Notes under the pieces: model-generated
The model's input: only the letters and a program-made list of their open reading frames with translations
Database searches by the model: none
What the model was told of the DNA's origin: nothing
Assembly (NCBI RefSeq): GCF_001294575.1
Contig: NZ_CP012676.1
Location: 2,170,001-2,234,000, forward strand
Origin: Pseudomonas versuta
Lineage (GTDB): Bacteria > Pseudomonadota > Gammaproteobacteria > Pseudomonadales > Pseudomonadaceae
DNA: 64,000 bases
Direction of reading: 5' to 3'
Part shown: in pieces, positions 51,015-60,695 of the stretch
Numbering within the stretch: position 1 is the stretch's first letter
Layout: every line of letters starts with the position of its first letter
Program-made: the position numbers and the translations under genes

Positions 51015-51953
51015 ATGACAACGTTGAAACCTTCAAAACTAATGTCTTTGACCTCCCGTTTCAGCAAAGCCGAATGTGTGCTGGTGCTGATTACCATGGT
51101 TTGGGGCGTCACTTTTCTATTAGTGCAGCATGCGCTGACGTCCAGCGGGCCGATGTTTTTTGTGGGGCTGCGCTTTGCTGCCGCAGCGCTGATTGTTTCT
51201 CTGTTTTCAATTCGCAGTTTGCGCGGCATTACCCTTTTTGAACTCAAGGCCGGGGTATTTATCGGGGTGTCTATCATGCTCGGTTATGGCTTGCAGACCA
51301 TTGGCCTGCAGACTATTCCGAGTAGCCAGTCAGCTTTCATTACCGCGCTGTATGTACCTTTCGTCCCGCTGCTGCAGTGGCTGGTGCTGGGGCGTCGACC
51401 TGGCTTGATGCCCAGCCTGGGTATCATCCTGGCGTTTAGCGGCTTGATGCTGTTGTCAGGCCCGAGCGGCGCATCTCTTGATTTCAGCCCTGGCGAGATC
51501 GCAACACTGATCAGCGCCATCGCCATAGCGGCAGAAATAATCCTGATCAGCGCCTATGCTGGCAAAGTCGATGTTCGCCGGGTCACTGTGGTGCAACTCA
51601 GTACCGCATCGATCATGGCCTTCCTGATGACTATTCCGACAGGAGAGACCGCTCCTGATTTCTCATGGCTTTTGTTAGCCAGTGCCATAGGCCTTGGCGC
51701 TGCAAGTGCGGTGATTCAGGTAGCAATGAACTGGGCCCAGAAAAGCGTTTCACCCACCCGCGCCACGCTCATTTATGCAGGTGAACCGGTATGGGCCGGC
51801 ATTGCCGGACGCCTGGCCGGGGAACGTTTGCCGGGTATCGCCTTGCTGGGAGCAGTATTGATTGTTGCAGCGGTGATCGTCAGTGAGTTAAAAACAAAGG
51901 CTAAAGCGCCCGACCAGGTGCAAGACAAGCAAAGCAACGAAGCATGCGACTGA
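51015..51953 (+). CDS. EamA/DMT-family transporter
   Basis: 312-aa inner-membrane protein with ten predicted helices in two EamA repeats (first repeat opens AECVLVLITMVWGVTFLLVQ, second includes ATLIYAGEPVWAGIAGRLAG, the conserved final-helix motif). Start at 51015 follows CAAGG closely; an ATG at 51042 is an alternative. Drug/metabolite exporters of this family often export amino acids or their derivatives. Controlled probably by the divergent XRE-cupin regulator. Confidence 0.88.
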   Translation: MTTLKPSKLMSLTSRFSKAECVLVLITMVWGVTFLLVQHALTSSGPMFFVGLRFAAAALIVSLFSIRSLRGITLFELKAGVFIGVSIMLGYGLQTIGLQTIPSSQSAFITALYVPFVPLLQWLVLGRRPGLMPSLGIILAFSGLMLLSGPSGASLDFSPGEIATLISAIAIAAEIILISAYAGKVDVRRVTVVQLSTASIMAFLMTIPTGETAPDFSWLLLASAIGLGAASAVIQVAMNWAQKSVSPTRATLIYAGEPVWAGIAGRLAGERLPGIALLGAVLIVAAVIVSELKTKAKAPDQVQDKQSNEACD

Positions 51954-52133
51954 TACGCACGCGCTGATACTGGAAGCAAAGACTTACACTCTGGAGTGTT
52001 CATACAGGGAAGATGCCGCGCCGCATTACTTGCGGTTTGCACACATTTTGTAGGATTCATCTACAGCTTCTTTGTTGGTGATATACAAGTCGCCACGTAT
52101 GATCGCTCACAAACTCCTGCAGATTAGAAGCCT

Positions 52134-55064
52134 ATGTCCCTGATAGTTCTACTGCTTCTGCCATTTATCGGCAGCTGTCTGGCGGCTGTTTTGCCGCACA
52201 ACGCACGTAACAGTGCATCACTGTTGGCCGGTCTGATTGCTCTGATCGGTACCATTCAAGTAGCCCTGCTCTACCCGCAAATTGCCCATGGCGGAGTGAT
52301 TCGCGAAGAGTTCATGTGGCTGCCCAGTCTCGGCTTGAATTTCGTCCTGCGGCTGGACGGTTTCGCCTGGCTGTTCTCGATTCTGGTGCTTGGCATCGGC
52401 ACGCTGGTGTCGCTGTACGCCCGTTATTACATGTCACCCGAAGATCCGGTACCGCGCTTCTTTGCCTTTTTCCTGGCGTTCATGGGCGCGATGCTCGGCC
52501 TGGTGGTGTCCGGCAACCTGATCCAGATCGTATTTTTCTGGGAGCTGACCAGCCTCTTCTCTTTTCTGCTGATTGGATATTGGCACCACCGTTCTGATGC
52601 CCGACGCGGCGCTTATATGGCGCTGATGGTTACAGGCGCGGGCGGATTGTGCTTGCTGGCGGGGGTCATGCTGCTTGGCCATGTCGTCGGCAGCTATGAT
52701 CTGGATGCAGTGCTAGCTGCCGGCGACAAGATTCGCGCACACAGCCTGTATCCAGTTCTGCTCCCGCTTATCCTGATCGGCGCGCTGAGTAAAAGTGCGC
52801 AATTCCCGTTTCACTTCTGGCTGCCCCACGCGATGGCAGCACCCACCCCCGTCTCGGCTTATCTACACTCGGCGACCATGGTCAAGGCCGGGGTGTTCCT
52901 GCTGGCCCGCCTCTGGCCCTCCCTGTCGGGCAGCGAAGAATGGTTCTGGATTGTCAGCGGCGCCGGAGCCTGCACGCTGGTGCTGGGCGCTTACTGCGCG
53001 ATGTTTCAAAACGACCTCAAAGGCTTGCTGGCCTATTCAACCATCAGTCATCTTGGCCTGATTACCCTGCTGCTGGGCCTCAACAGCCCGTTGGCAGCGG
53101 TCGCCGCAGTGTTCCACATCCTTAACCATGCAACGTTCAAGGCCTCGCTGTTCATGGCGGCAGGCATCATCGACCACGAGAGTGGCACGCGCGATATTCG
53201 CAAGCTCAGCGGCCTGTTCAAGCTCATGCCCTACACCGCTACCCTGGCCATGGTGGCCAGTGCCTCGATGGCCGGTGTACCGCTGCTCAACGGATTTCTG
53301 TCCAAAGAGATGTTCTTCGCCGAAACCGTGTTCATCAACTCCACGGCCTGGGTTGAGATTGCCCTGCCCGTCATCGCTACCATCGCCGGCACGTTCAGCG
53401 TGGCCTACGCGTTGCGCTTTACCGTAGACGTGTTTTTCGGTCCGCCTCCCACCGACTTGCCCCTGACTCCGCACGAGCCTCCTCGCTGGATGCGGGCTCC
53501 GGTCGAGCTGCTGGTGTTCACCTGCCTGATGGTCGGGATCTTCCCGGCACAAACCGTCGGCCCGTTGCTTGCGGCTGCAGCGCAACCAGTAGTCGGCGGC
53601 GAACTGCCCGAATACAGCCTGGCGATCTGGCACGGTCTGAATGCACCGATGATCATGAGCCTGATCGCAATGTCCTGCGGCATCCTGCTGTATGTGGTGC
53701 TGCGTAAACAGCTCAAACTCGGGCGTTATCCGCTGCCGCCCCTGATCACATATTTCAATGGCAAGCGTTTCTTCGAGCGCTGCCTGGTGGTGATCATGCG
53801 CTGGGCACGACGCATTGAGCGGCGTATCAGCTCTCACCGCCTGCAAACCCAGTTATTCCTGTTGATTCTGGCTGCCGTGATCGCCGGTCTGATTCCTATG
53901 CTCTACAGCGGCCTGAGCTGGGGTGACCGTCCGAAAATACCGGGCTCGATCGTGTTCGTGACGCTCTGGCTGCTTGCCATAGCCTGCGCCCTGGGCGCCG
54001 CCTGGCAAGCCAAATACCACCGGCTAGCAGCCCTGACGATGGTCAGCGTATGCGGCTTGATGACCTGCGTGACCTTCGTCTGGTTCTCCGCACCTGACCT
54101 GGCACTGACCCAGCTGGTGGTAGAAGTGGTCACCACGGTCCTTATCCTGCTCGGGTTGCGCTGGTTGCCGCGGCGGATAGAAGAAGTCTCGCCATTACCG
54201 GGGACATTGCGCAAAGCGCAGATCCGCCGCTTGCGTGACTTGCTGCTGTCAGCCGCAGTCGGCGGCGGCATGGCGCTGCTGTCCTATGCGATGCTCACCC
54301 GCCAGACCCCGAACGACACCTCATCTTTCTACCTGAGTCGTGCCCTGCCCGATGGCGGCGGGAGCAATGTGGTGAATGTGATGCTGGTGGACTTCCGGGG
54401 TTTCGATACCCTGGGTGAAATCACCGTACTGGCCGCCGTGGCACTCACCGTCTTTGCCCTGCTGCGCCGTTTCCGCCCGCCCAAAGAAAGCATGCAACTG
54501 CCTTCCCAGCAGCGCCTGCTGGCCAAAGACGTTATGACCGACCTGGTCAACCCGCGCAGCGCCAGCGACACGGCCCTGGGCTTCATGATGGTGCCCGCGG
54601 TGCTGGTGCGCCTGCTGTTGCCGATTGCCTTTGTAGTGTCGATGTACCTGTTCATGCGCGGCCATAACCAGCCGGGCGGCGGCTTTGTTGCCGGCTTGGT
54701 GATGTCGGTGGCGTTCATCCTGCAATACATGGTGGCTGGCACCCAGTGGGTCGAAGCGCAGATGAGCCTGCGGCCACTGCGCTGGATGGGCACCGGCCTG
54801 TTGTGCGCCACCCTCACCGGGCTCGGCGCGATTCCTCTGGGCTACCCGTTCCTGACCACCCACACGGCGCACTTCAGCTTGCCGCTGCTGGGTGACATCC
54901 ATGTTGCCAGCGCCCTGTTCTTCGATATTGGCGTGTATGCCGTAGTGGTCGGCGCCACGTTGCTGATCCTCACGGCACTGGCTCACCAGTCGGTACGCGC
55001 CCATCGCCCGAGCAATCAGTCTGCCTCTCAACCCGCCACCCAACCCAAGACGGGAGCCGCCTGA
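52134..55064 (+). CDS. mnhA: Na+/H+ antiporter subunit A fused with subunit B (MnhA-MnhB/ShaAB)
   Basis: 976-aa membrane protein of the Mrp-type multi-subunit cation/proton antiporter. N-terminal part homologous to complex I subunit NuoL (FFWELTSLFSFLLIGYWHHR, SAQFPFHFWLPHAMAAPTPV, SAYLHSATMVKAGVFLLARL with the key Lys residues). Central MnhA-specific segment, then a MnhB domain from about residue 820 (YLFMRGHNQPGGGFVAGLVM). Fusion of A and B is normal in Pseudomonas. Its stop overlaps the next start by one base (TGATG). Supports Na+ and pH homeostasis. Confidence 0.95.
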   Translation: MSLIVLLLLPFIGSCLAAVLPHNARNSASLLAGLIALIGTIQVALLYPQIAHGGVIREEFMWLPSLGLNFVLRLDGFAWLFSILVLGIGTLVSLYARYYMSPEDPVPRFFAFFLAFMGAMLGLVVSGNLIQIVFFWELTSLFSFLLIGYWHHRSDARRGAYMALMVTGAGGLCLLAGVMLLGHVVGSYDLDAVLAAGDKIRAHSLYPVLLPLILIGALSKSAQFPFHFWLPHAMAAPTPVSAYLHSATMVKAGVFLLARLWPSLSGSEEWFWIVSGAGACTLVLGAYCAMFQNDLKGLLAYSTISHLGLITLLLGLNSPLAAVAAVFHILNHATFKASLFMAAGIIDHESGTRDIRKLSGLFKLMPYTATLAMVASASMAGVPLLNGFLSKEMFFAETVFINSTAWVEIALPVIATIAGTFSVAYALRFTVDVFFGPPPTDLPLTPHEPPRWMRAPVELLVFTCLMVGIFPAQTVGPLLAAAAQPVVGGELPEYSLAIWHGLNAPMIMSLIAMSCGILLYVVLRKQLKLGRYPLPPLITYFNGKRFFERCLVVIMRWARRIERRISSHRLQTQLFLLILAAVIAGLIPMLYSGLSWGDRPKIPGSIVFVTLWLLAIACALGAAWQAKYHRLAALTMVSVCGLMTCVTFVWFSAPDLALTQLVVEVVTTVLILLGLRWLPRRIEEVSPLPGTLRKAQIRRLRDLLLSAAVGGGMALLSYAMLTRQTPNDTSSFYLSRALPDGGGSNVVNVMLVDFRGFDTLGEITVLAAVALTVFALLRRFRPPKESMQLPSQQRLLAKDVMTDLVNPRSASDTALGFMMVPAVLVRLLLPIAFVVSMYLFMRGHNQPGGGFVAGLVMSVAFILQYMVAGTQWVEAQMSLRPLRWMGTGLLCATLTGLGAIPLGYPFLTTHTAHFSLPLLGDIHVASALFFDIGVYAVVVGATLLILTALAHQSVRAHRPSNQSASQPATQPKTGAA

Positions 55065-55408
55065 TGGAAGAAGTCATCGCTATCGCAATCGGCGTGCTCG
55101 CCGCGTCCGGAACCTGGCTGGTACTGCGCCCGCGAACCTTTCAGGTGGTCATGGGCCTGTGCCTGCTGTCTTACGGGGTCAACCTGTTCATCTTCAGCAT
55201 GGGCAGCCTGTTTATCGGCAAGGAGCCGGTGATCAAGGACGGCGTGCCCCAAGACCTGCTCAACTACACAGACCCGCTGCCCCAGGCATTGGTACTGACC
55301 GCAATCGTCATCAGTTTTGCCATGACCGCGCTGTTTCTGGTGGTCTTGCTGGCCTCTCGGGGCCTGACCGGTACCGACCACGTCGATGGCCGGGAGCCTA
55401 AAGAATGA
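55064..55408 (+). CDS. mnhC: Na+/H+ antiporter subunit C
   Basis: 114-aa three-helix protein homologous to NuoK. Motifs VVMGLCLLSYGVNLFIFSMG and DPLPQALVLTAIVISFAMTA, the second being the MnhC signature. It overlaps mnhD by 4 bp. Confidence 0.94.
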   Translation: MEEVIAIAIGVLAASGTWLVLRPRTFQVVMGLCLLSYGVNLFIFSMGSLFIGKEPVIKDGVPQDLLNYTDPLPQALVLTAIVISFAMTALFLVVLLASRGLTGTDHVDGREPKE

Positions 55409-57090
55409 ATTTGATGCCGCATCTGATCGTCGCGCCCATTCTGTTACCGCTGCTGACCGCAGCCTGCATGCTGTTGCTGGGAGAAAAGCGCCGCCCGCTC
55501 AAAGCCCGGATCAATCTGATCTCGACTTTTTTGGGCCTGGGGATTTCCGTGCTGTTGCTACTCTGGACCCAACAGCAAGCGGCGCCGGCAGCGATTGGCG
55601 TGTATCTGCCAAGCAACTGGCAGGTTCCATTCGGGATCGCGCTGGTAGTTGATCGCCTGTCGGCCCTGATGCTGGTGCTGACCGGCATCATCGCCAGCTG
55701 CGCGCTGCTGTTCGCCATGGCCCGCTGGGACCGTGCCGGTGCCAGCTTCCACGCGTTATTCCAGATCCAGCTAATGGGTTTGTACGGCGCCTTCCTGACC
55801 GCAGACCTGTTCAATCTGTTCGTGTTTTTCGAAGTTTTGCTGGCCGCCTCTTACGGGCTGATGCTCCATGGTTCCGGCAAAGCGCGGGTATCTGCAGGCC
55901 TGCATTACATCTCGATCAACCTGCTGGCATCGTCCTTGTTCCTGATCGGTGCAGCGCTGATCTATGGCGTCACCGGCACCCTGAACATGGCCGATCTGGC
56001 CCTGAAAATCCCCTTGGTACCCGAGGCCGACCGTGGCTTGCTGCATGCGGGCGCCGCCGTCCTGGCCATTGCCTTTCTGGCCAAGGCCGGCATGTGGCCG
56101 CTGAACTTCTGGCTGGTTCCGGCCTACTCGGCAGCCAGCGCCCCGGTCGCCGCCCTGTTCGCGATCATGACCAAAGTCGGCATTTACACGGTGCTGCGCC
56201 TGTGGACCCTGCTGTTTTCCGGTCAGGCCGGCGCTTCGGCCTACTTTGCCAGTGACTGGCTGATCTACGGCGGCATGGCGACCATCACCTGTGCTGCCAT
56301 TGCCATCCTGGCCGCCCAGCGCCTTGAGCGCCTGGCCAGCCTGAGTATCCTGGTCTCTGCCGGCATCCTGTTGTCTGCCGTCGGTTTCGCCCAGCCCAAC
56401 CTGACCGCTGCCGCGCTGTTCTATCTGGTCAGCTCCTCGCTCGCCCTGTGTGCACTGTTCCTGCTGTCCGAGTTGATCGAGCGCTCGCGCTCATCCAACG
56501 AAATGATGCTGGAAGACGATGTGGGGCAGTTGCCAGGCTTGATGGAGTCTTTGAATCCGCCACGGGGCACCAATCTCGACGACGAGCAAAAAGCGGTAGT
56601 GGGGCAAATCATTCCCTGGACCATGGCCTTCCTGGGCCTGAGCTTTATTGCTTGCGCCCTGCTGATTATCGGTATGCCGCCGCTGTCCGGGTTTATTGGC
56701 AAGCTCAGTTTGCTCAATGCCCTGCTCAACCCCATGGGGCTGGGCAATGCCGCTGATGCGCCAGTTTCGACGGCTGCCTGGGGCCTGTTTGCGCTGTTGA
56801 TCTTCTCGGGGCTCGCGTCCCTGATCGCCTTCGCACGAATGGGCATCCAGCGTTTCTGGACCCCCTTAGAACGCCCGTCCCCGCTGTTGCGCCGCTTCGA
56901 ATACCTGCCCATAGTGTTGCTGATCGGGCTGTGCATAGGGTTGACGTTCAAGGCCGAGCCCGTACTGCGTTATACCCAGGCCGCCGCCGACACCCTGAAC
57001 AATCCCGAGCGTTACGTGATGGCCGTGATTGGCACCCGCCCGGTGCCTAGCCCTGAAGCCAAGGCTGCCATGCGGGAGGTACAACCATGA
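55405..57090 (+). CDS. mnhD: Na+/H+ antiporter subunit D
   Basis: 561-aa NuoN/M-like proton-translocating subunit with about 14 helices. Signatures FNLFVFFEVLLAASYGLMLH, KAGMWPLNFWLVPAYSAAS (conserved Lys and His surroundings) and GMPPLSGFIGKLSLLNALL. A hydrophilic loop at about residues 360-395 is longer than in Bacillus MrpD, as is usual for Pseudomonas ShaD. Four-base overlaps on both sides keep the operon tightly coupled. Confidence 0.95.
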   Translation: MNLMPHLIVAPILLPLLTAACMLLLGEKRRPLKARINLISTFLGLGISVLLLLWTQQQAAPAAIGVYLPSNWQVPFGIALVVDRLSALMLVLTGIIASCALLFAMARWDRAGASFHALFQIQLMGLYGAFLTADLFNLFVFFEVLLAASYGLMLHGSGKARVSAGLHYISINLLASSLFLIGAALIYGVTGTLNMADLALKIPLVPEADRGLLHAGAAVLAIAFLAKAGMWPLNFWLVPAYSAASAPVAALFAIMTKVGIYTVLRLWTLLFSGQAGASAYFASDWLIYGGMATITCAAIAILAAQRLERLASLSILVSAGILLSAVGFAQPNLTAAALFYLVSSSLALCALFLLSELIERSRSSNEMMLEDDVGQLPGLMESLNPPRGTNLDDEQKAVVGQIIPWTMAFLGLSFIACALLIIGMPPLSGFIGKLSLLNALLNPMGLGNAADAPVSTAAWGLFALLIFSGLASLIAFARMGIQRFWTPLERPSPLLRRFEYLPIVLLIGLCIGLTFKAEPVLRYTQAAADTLNNPERYVMAVIGTRPVPSPEAKAAMREVQP

Positions 57091-57575
57091 AGCGTCTGTT
57101 CCCGGCTCCCTGGCTGTCGCTTGCGCTTTGGCTGCTGTGGCTGGTGCTCAACCTGTCATTGAGCGCCGGCAATCTGTTGCTCGGTGCCGTGCTGGGCTTC
57201 TTGGCACCGCTGATGTTCGCGCCCCTGCGTCCGCTGCCGATCCGTATCCACCGTCCCGGCGTGATCATCAAGCTGTTCTTTATGGTGGGTCGTGATGTGC
57301 TGGCCTCCAATATTGCAGTGGCCCGCGGCGTGCTCAGAGCGGGCAAAAACCCGCCGCGCTCGCGCTTCGTCAAGATCCCCCTGGACTTGCGCGATGCCAA
57401 CGGCCTGGCGGCTTTGTCGATGATTACCACCGTGGTGCCCGGCACCATCTGGTCGGAACTGGCATTGGACCGCAGCGTGCTGCTGTTGCATGTGTTCGAC
57501 CTGGATGACGAAGCGCAGTTTATCGAGCACTTCAAAACTGCCTACGAACGCCCCCTGATGGAGATCTTTGAATGA
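57087..57575 (+). CDS. mnhE: Na+/H+ antiporter subunit E
   Basis: 162-aa protein with two or three N-terminal helices and a cytoplasmic domain. MnhE signatures WLVLNLSLSAGNLLLGAVLG and LSMITTVVPGTIWSELALDR. ATGA overlaps with mnhD and mnhF. Confidence 0.93.
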   Translation: MKRLFPAPWLSLALWLLWLVLNLSLSAGNLLLGAVLGFLAPLMFAPLRPLPIRIHRPGVIIKLFFMVGRDVLASNIAVARGVLRAGKNPPRSRFVKIPLDLRDANGLAALSMITTVVPGTIWSELALDRSVLLLHVFDLDDEAQFIEHFKTAYERPLMEIFE

Positions 57576-57850
57576 GTGCCCTGCTCTCCAATGCCATCCT
57601 GACCAGCCTGTTTCTGTTCAGCCTGGCGATGGTCCTGACCGTGATCCGGCTGTTCAAGGGCCCATCGGCCCAGGACCGGGTTCTGGCGCTGGACTACCTG
57701 TATATCCTCGCCATGCTGGTGATGCTGGTGCTGGGTATCCGCTACGCCAGTGACACTTACTTTGAAGGCGCGCTGCTGATTGCCCTGTTCGGCTTTGTAG
57801 GCTCTTTTGCACTGGCCAAATTCTTGCTGCGTGGCGAGGTGATCGAATGA
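57572..57850 (+). CDS. mnhF: Na+/H+ antiporter subunit F
   Basis: 92-aa, three predicted helices. Family motif IRLFKGPSAQDRVLALDYLY between helices 1 and 2. ATGA overlaps with both neighbours. Confidence 0.93.
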   Translation: MSALLSNAILTSLFLFSLAMVLTVIRLFKGPSAQDRVLALDYLYILAMLVMLVLGIRYASDTYFEGALLIALFGFVGSFALAKFLLRGEVIE

Positions 57851-58218
57851 ATTCAATCAGCGAGTTATCGCTCTGGATTGAAATACCGGTGGCAGTGCTG
57901 CTGGTGCTGAGCAGCCTGTTTGCCTTGTGCGGTGCTATCGGGTTGTTGCGCCTGAAGGACTTTTTTCAACGCATGCACCCACCCGCACTGGCTTCAACCC
58001 TTGGCGCCTGGTGCGTGGCCCTGGCGTCGATCCTGTACTTCTCGGCACTTAAATCGTCACCGGTGCTGCACGCCTGGCTGATCCCGATCTTGCTGGCGAT
58101 TACCGTCCCGGTCACCACTTTGTTGCTGGCTCGTACTTCCCTGTTCCGCAAGCGCATTGCCGGCGAAGATGTACCGCCCGAAGTCAGCAGCGGCGGACGC
58201 AGCGAAGGCGGAAACTAA
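57847..58218 (+). CDS. mnhG: Na+/H+ antiporter subunit G
   Basis: 123-aa, three helices. Family motif GAIGLLRLKDFFQRMHPPAL (RxxDxxxRxHxP-type signature). Last gene of the six-gene operon, followed by a REP doublet that could protect or end the message. Confidence 0.93.
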   Translation: MNSISELSLWIEIPVAVLLVLSSLFALCGAIGLLRLKDFFQRMHPPALASTLGAWCVALASILYFSALKSSPVLHAWLIPILLAITVPVTTLLLARTSLFRKRIAGEDVPPEVSSGGRSEGGN

Positions 58219-58225
58219 CCCCCCC

Positions 58226-58300
58226 CTGCAGGAGCGAGCTTGCTCGCGAGCTCTTCGTCGCGACCTCCCAAAAGATCGCGAGCAAGCTCGCTCCTGCAGG
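58226..58300. repeat. REP doublet between mnhG and the DASS transporter gene
   Basis: CTGCAGGAGCGAGCTTGCTC and its inverted partner GCGAGCAAGCTCGCTCCTGCAG form a long near-perfect hairpin between convergent genes. Confidence 0.85.
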
Positions 58301-58304
58301 TGAG

Positions 58305-59795
58305 TTACATCCAGCCCAGCCAGCTCCAGTAGGTGGCGCCAAACAGCAGCATCAGCAAATAACCCACCGCAGTGACGATCAAACCGACCTTGGCGAATTG
58401 TTTGGCGGTGAAGGTTTGCGTGCCCAGGCACACCATGTTTTGCGGAGCGTTGATCGGCAGGATAAACCCGTAGCTGACCACAAAGCCCAGGAGCATGGTC
58501 ATGCCCAAGCGGTTGAATTCACCCGGCAAGGTTTGCAGCACCGCAATCAGAATCGGCAGCAAGGCCGAGGTCAACGCCGTCGCACTGGCAAACCCCAGGT
58601 GAATCAAAATCAGGAACGCCCCCAGAATCGCAAAGATCCCCAACGGACCGACTTGATCCAGACCGGTGTTGTTCACCACCTGCGCGCCCAGCCATTGCCC
58701 GGCCTGCGTGGTGAGCAAGGCAGTGCCCAGGCTGATACCGACGCCGAACACAATCACCGTGCCCCACGGAATTCTCGACTGCACGTCTTTCCAGGTCATC
58801 ACCCCAAAACGCGGCAACAACAAAAACACCAGCCCGGCGTAGGTCGTCGAGGTGGTGTCAAAACTGTGCAGTTTGCCTTCGGTGGCCCAGGCCAGCAGCA
58901 ACGCCACAGAGACCGCCATCAGGCGTTTCTGTGGCCCGGTCATCGGCCCCAGTTCGGCCAGTGACTTCTCGACGGCTTCCTTGCCGCCGGGGATGCTGTC
59001 GCTCTCGGGGGGCAGCATCTTGAGCACCACAAACAGCAATACCGCCGACATGATGATGGCCCAGGGCGCCCCGGCAATCAGCCAGTCGAGCCAGTTCACG
59101 CGCTCACCCAGCATCTTGTCCATAAAGCCCACAGTCAGCAGGTTCTGCGCGGCTGCGGTTTGAATCCCGACGTTCCAGATACTGGTGCCCTGAGCCACGA
59201 CAATCATGATGCCTGCTGCGATGTTCGAGCGCTTGTCCACGCCAAACGCCATGATCACCCCCATCATGATCGGCACCACACAAGCACTGCGGGCCGTGGC
59301 GCTGGGTACCACCAGACTGAGCAGGATGGTGACCGCAATCGCCCCCAGCAGGATGCGCCGGGTGCTGGTGCCAATGCGTGACAGAGTGACCAGGGCAATG
59401 CGTCGATCCAGCCCGGTATGGGTCATGGCCGCCGCGATAAACAGCGCACCGGCCACCAGCGCCAGCGCGGCATTGGAGAAACCGGTCAGGGCCATGGTGA
59501 TGCCGGCAGAGGTGCCGTACAGCTTCGACGGATCTTGCAGGGTGGGCGCCATGCCGATCAGGAACGCCATCAGCGACGTGATCATGATGGCACTGGCTTC
59601 ATAGGACACCGCTTCAGTGATCCACACCACCACGGCAAACGCCAGTATCGCCAGCATGCGGTGGCCGGCGACCGGTAGATCGGCAGGTAATGGCAGCAGC
59701 AAGATACCGATCATCACCAGGACCGCAATCACCAGGCCTATGGGGAGTTTTGCTTTGGCCGTTGCAGGCTCCGGGGTGGTTGCAGGCGCATTCAT
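58305..59795 (-). CDS. DASS-family anion symporter (SLC13/CitT-like)
   Basis: 496-aa inner-membrane transporter with about twelve helices. DASS signatures: ITEAVSYEASAIMITSLMAF, LALVAGALFIAAAMTHTGLD, and the paired re-entrant substrate loops VPSATARSACVVPIM and LPINAPQNMVCLGTQTF. The ATG at 59795 has AAGGAAC ahead; the frame upstream to 59843 is not needed. Transports dicarboxylates, tricarboxylates or sulfate with Na+; substrate not assignable. Monocistronic between REP elements. Confidence 0.9.
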   Translation of the reverse strand: MNAPATTPEPATAKAKLPIGLVIAVLVMIGILLLPLPADLPVAGHRMLAILAFAVVVWITEAVSYEASAIMITSLMAFLIGMAPTLQDPSKLYGTSAGITMALTGFSNAALALVAGALFIAAAMTHTGLDRRIALVTLSRIGTSTRRILLGAIAVTILLSLVVPSATARSACVVPIMMGVIMAFGVDKRSNIAAGIMIVVAQGTSIWNVGIQTAAAQNLLTVGFMDKMLGERVNWLDWLIAGAPWAIIMSAVLLFVVLKMLPPESDSIPGGKEAVEKSLAELGPMTGPQKRLMAVSVALLLAWATEGKLHSFDTTSTTYAGLVFLLLPRFGVMTWKDVQSRIPWGTVIVFGVGISLGTALLTTQAGQWLGAQVVNNTGLDQVGPLGIFAILGAFLILIHLGFASATALTSALLPILIAVLQTLPGEFNRLGMTMLLGFVVSYGFILPINAPQNMVCLGTQTFTAKQFAKVGLIVTAVGYLLMLLFGATYWSWLGWM

Positions 59796-59872
59796 GGCCA
59801 GTTCCTTATGCTTGAAATCCTGTGCAGCATAGGCCAGGGGCACAACAGCGGTGTTGATGCTTGTCAGCTTCC

Positions 59873-59928
59873 TGTAGGAGCGAGCTTGCTCGCGAGCTTT
59901 TAGGTCGTAACAACAAAAAGCTCGCTCG
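59873..59928. repeat. Degenerate REP doublet upstream of the DASS transporter
   Basis: TGTAGGAGCGAGCTTGCTCG on the left and a shortened inverted end AAAGCTCGCTC on the right, lying between the transporter start and the tonB stop. Confidence 0.75.
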
Positions 59929-59936
59929 GTTCAGCA

Positions 59937-60695
59937 TTACTGAATCTTGTAGTGAAAGGTGTTGCGTACCCCCGGCACTGTGACCGCCTGGCCATCAATG
60001 ACCCTTGGCTGATACCGGAAGGTGGCAGCCGCAACCAATGACGGCCGGATAAACGCCGGGTGGCAGTTGCCCACCACTTTGGGATTGTCGACCGTGCCCT
60101 GCGGGGTCACCGAATACTCCACGGTGCAATCGCCTTGTATGCCTTTGTCCAGCGCCCGCTGCGGGTAGTCGGGGGCTTGTTTGCTGATGGGTAAATACTG
60201 GCGTACATCCGCAGCGCCAGCCGCCGCCGACTGCCGGGCCAGCCTGGCATTATCGGCCGCCACCCGGGCCTGTTGCGCTGCCGCGTCGGCCAGGGCTTGC
60301 AGGCGCTGAGTCTCGGCTTGCTCCACGCGCTGGCGAGCGATGTGTTGTTGCTCGAGCTGCGCCTGTTTTTTCTCCTCGACACGCTTGCGCGCCAGCGCGG
60401 CCTGCTCCAGTTTGCGCGCCTGAATCGGCGGCGGCACTGGCGCAGGTATTACGACCTGCGGTTCGGCCTGCGCCACCGGTTGCGGCGCCGCAGGTGCAAC
60501 AGGTGCAGGAGGCGCTGCCAATGGCTCGGCCGGCAGCATCACCAGCCGGGTTTTGAGCATCGACGGTGCTGGCTCCGGCAGTGCCTGCTGCTGGCTCCAG
60601 CCCAGCACCAAAAAGGCAATTACGGCACTGTGCAATACAACCGTCACCAGCAGCGCCTGGCCATTGCCCCTTGCTTCGCTCAGCGCGCCGATCAT
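59937..60695 (-). CDS. tonB: TonB-type energy transducer
   Basis: 252-aa periplasm-spanning protein. N-terminal membrane anchor (LLVTVVLHSAVIAFLVLGWS, containing the conserved His), proline-rich region (residues 45-92), a long Ala/Gln/Arg coiled-coil spacer (about 92-160), and the C-terminal TonB fold (PISKQAPDYPQRALDKGIQG, DCTVEYSVTPQGTVDNPKVV). Overlaps exbD by 4 bp (ATGA). The exbB-exbD-tonB order with a phytase and receptor upstream suggests a dedicated TonB complex. Confidence 0.92.
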   Translation of the reverse strand: MIGALSEARGNGQALLVTVVLHSAVIAFLVLGWSQQQALPEPAPSMLKTRLVMLPAEPLAAPPAPVAPAAPQPVAQAEPQVVIPAPVPPPIQARKLEQAALARKRVEEKKQAQLEQQHIARQRVEQAETQRLQALADAAAQQARVAADNARLARQSAAAGAADVRQYLPISKQAPDYPQRALDKGIQGDCTVEYSVTPQGTVDNPKVVGNCHPAFIRPSLVAAATFRYQPRVIDGQAVTVPGVRNTFHYKIQ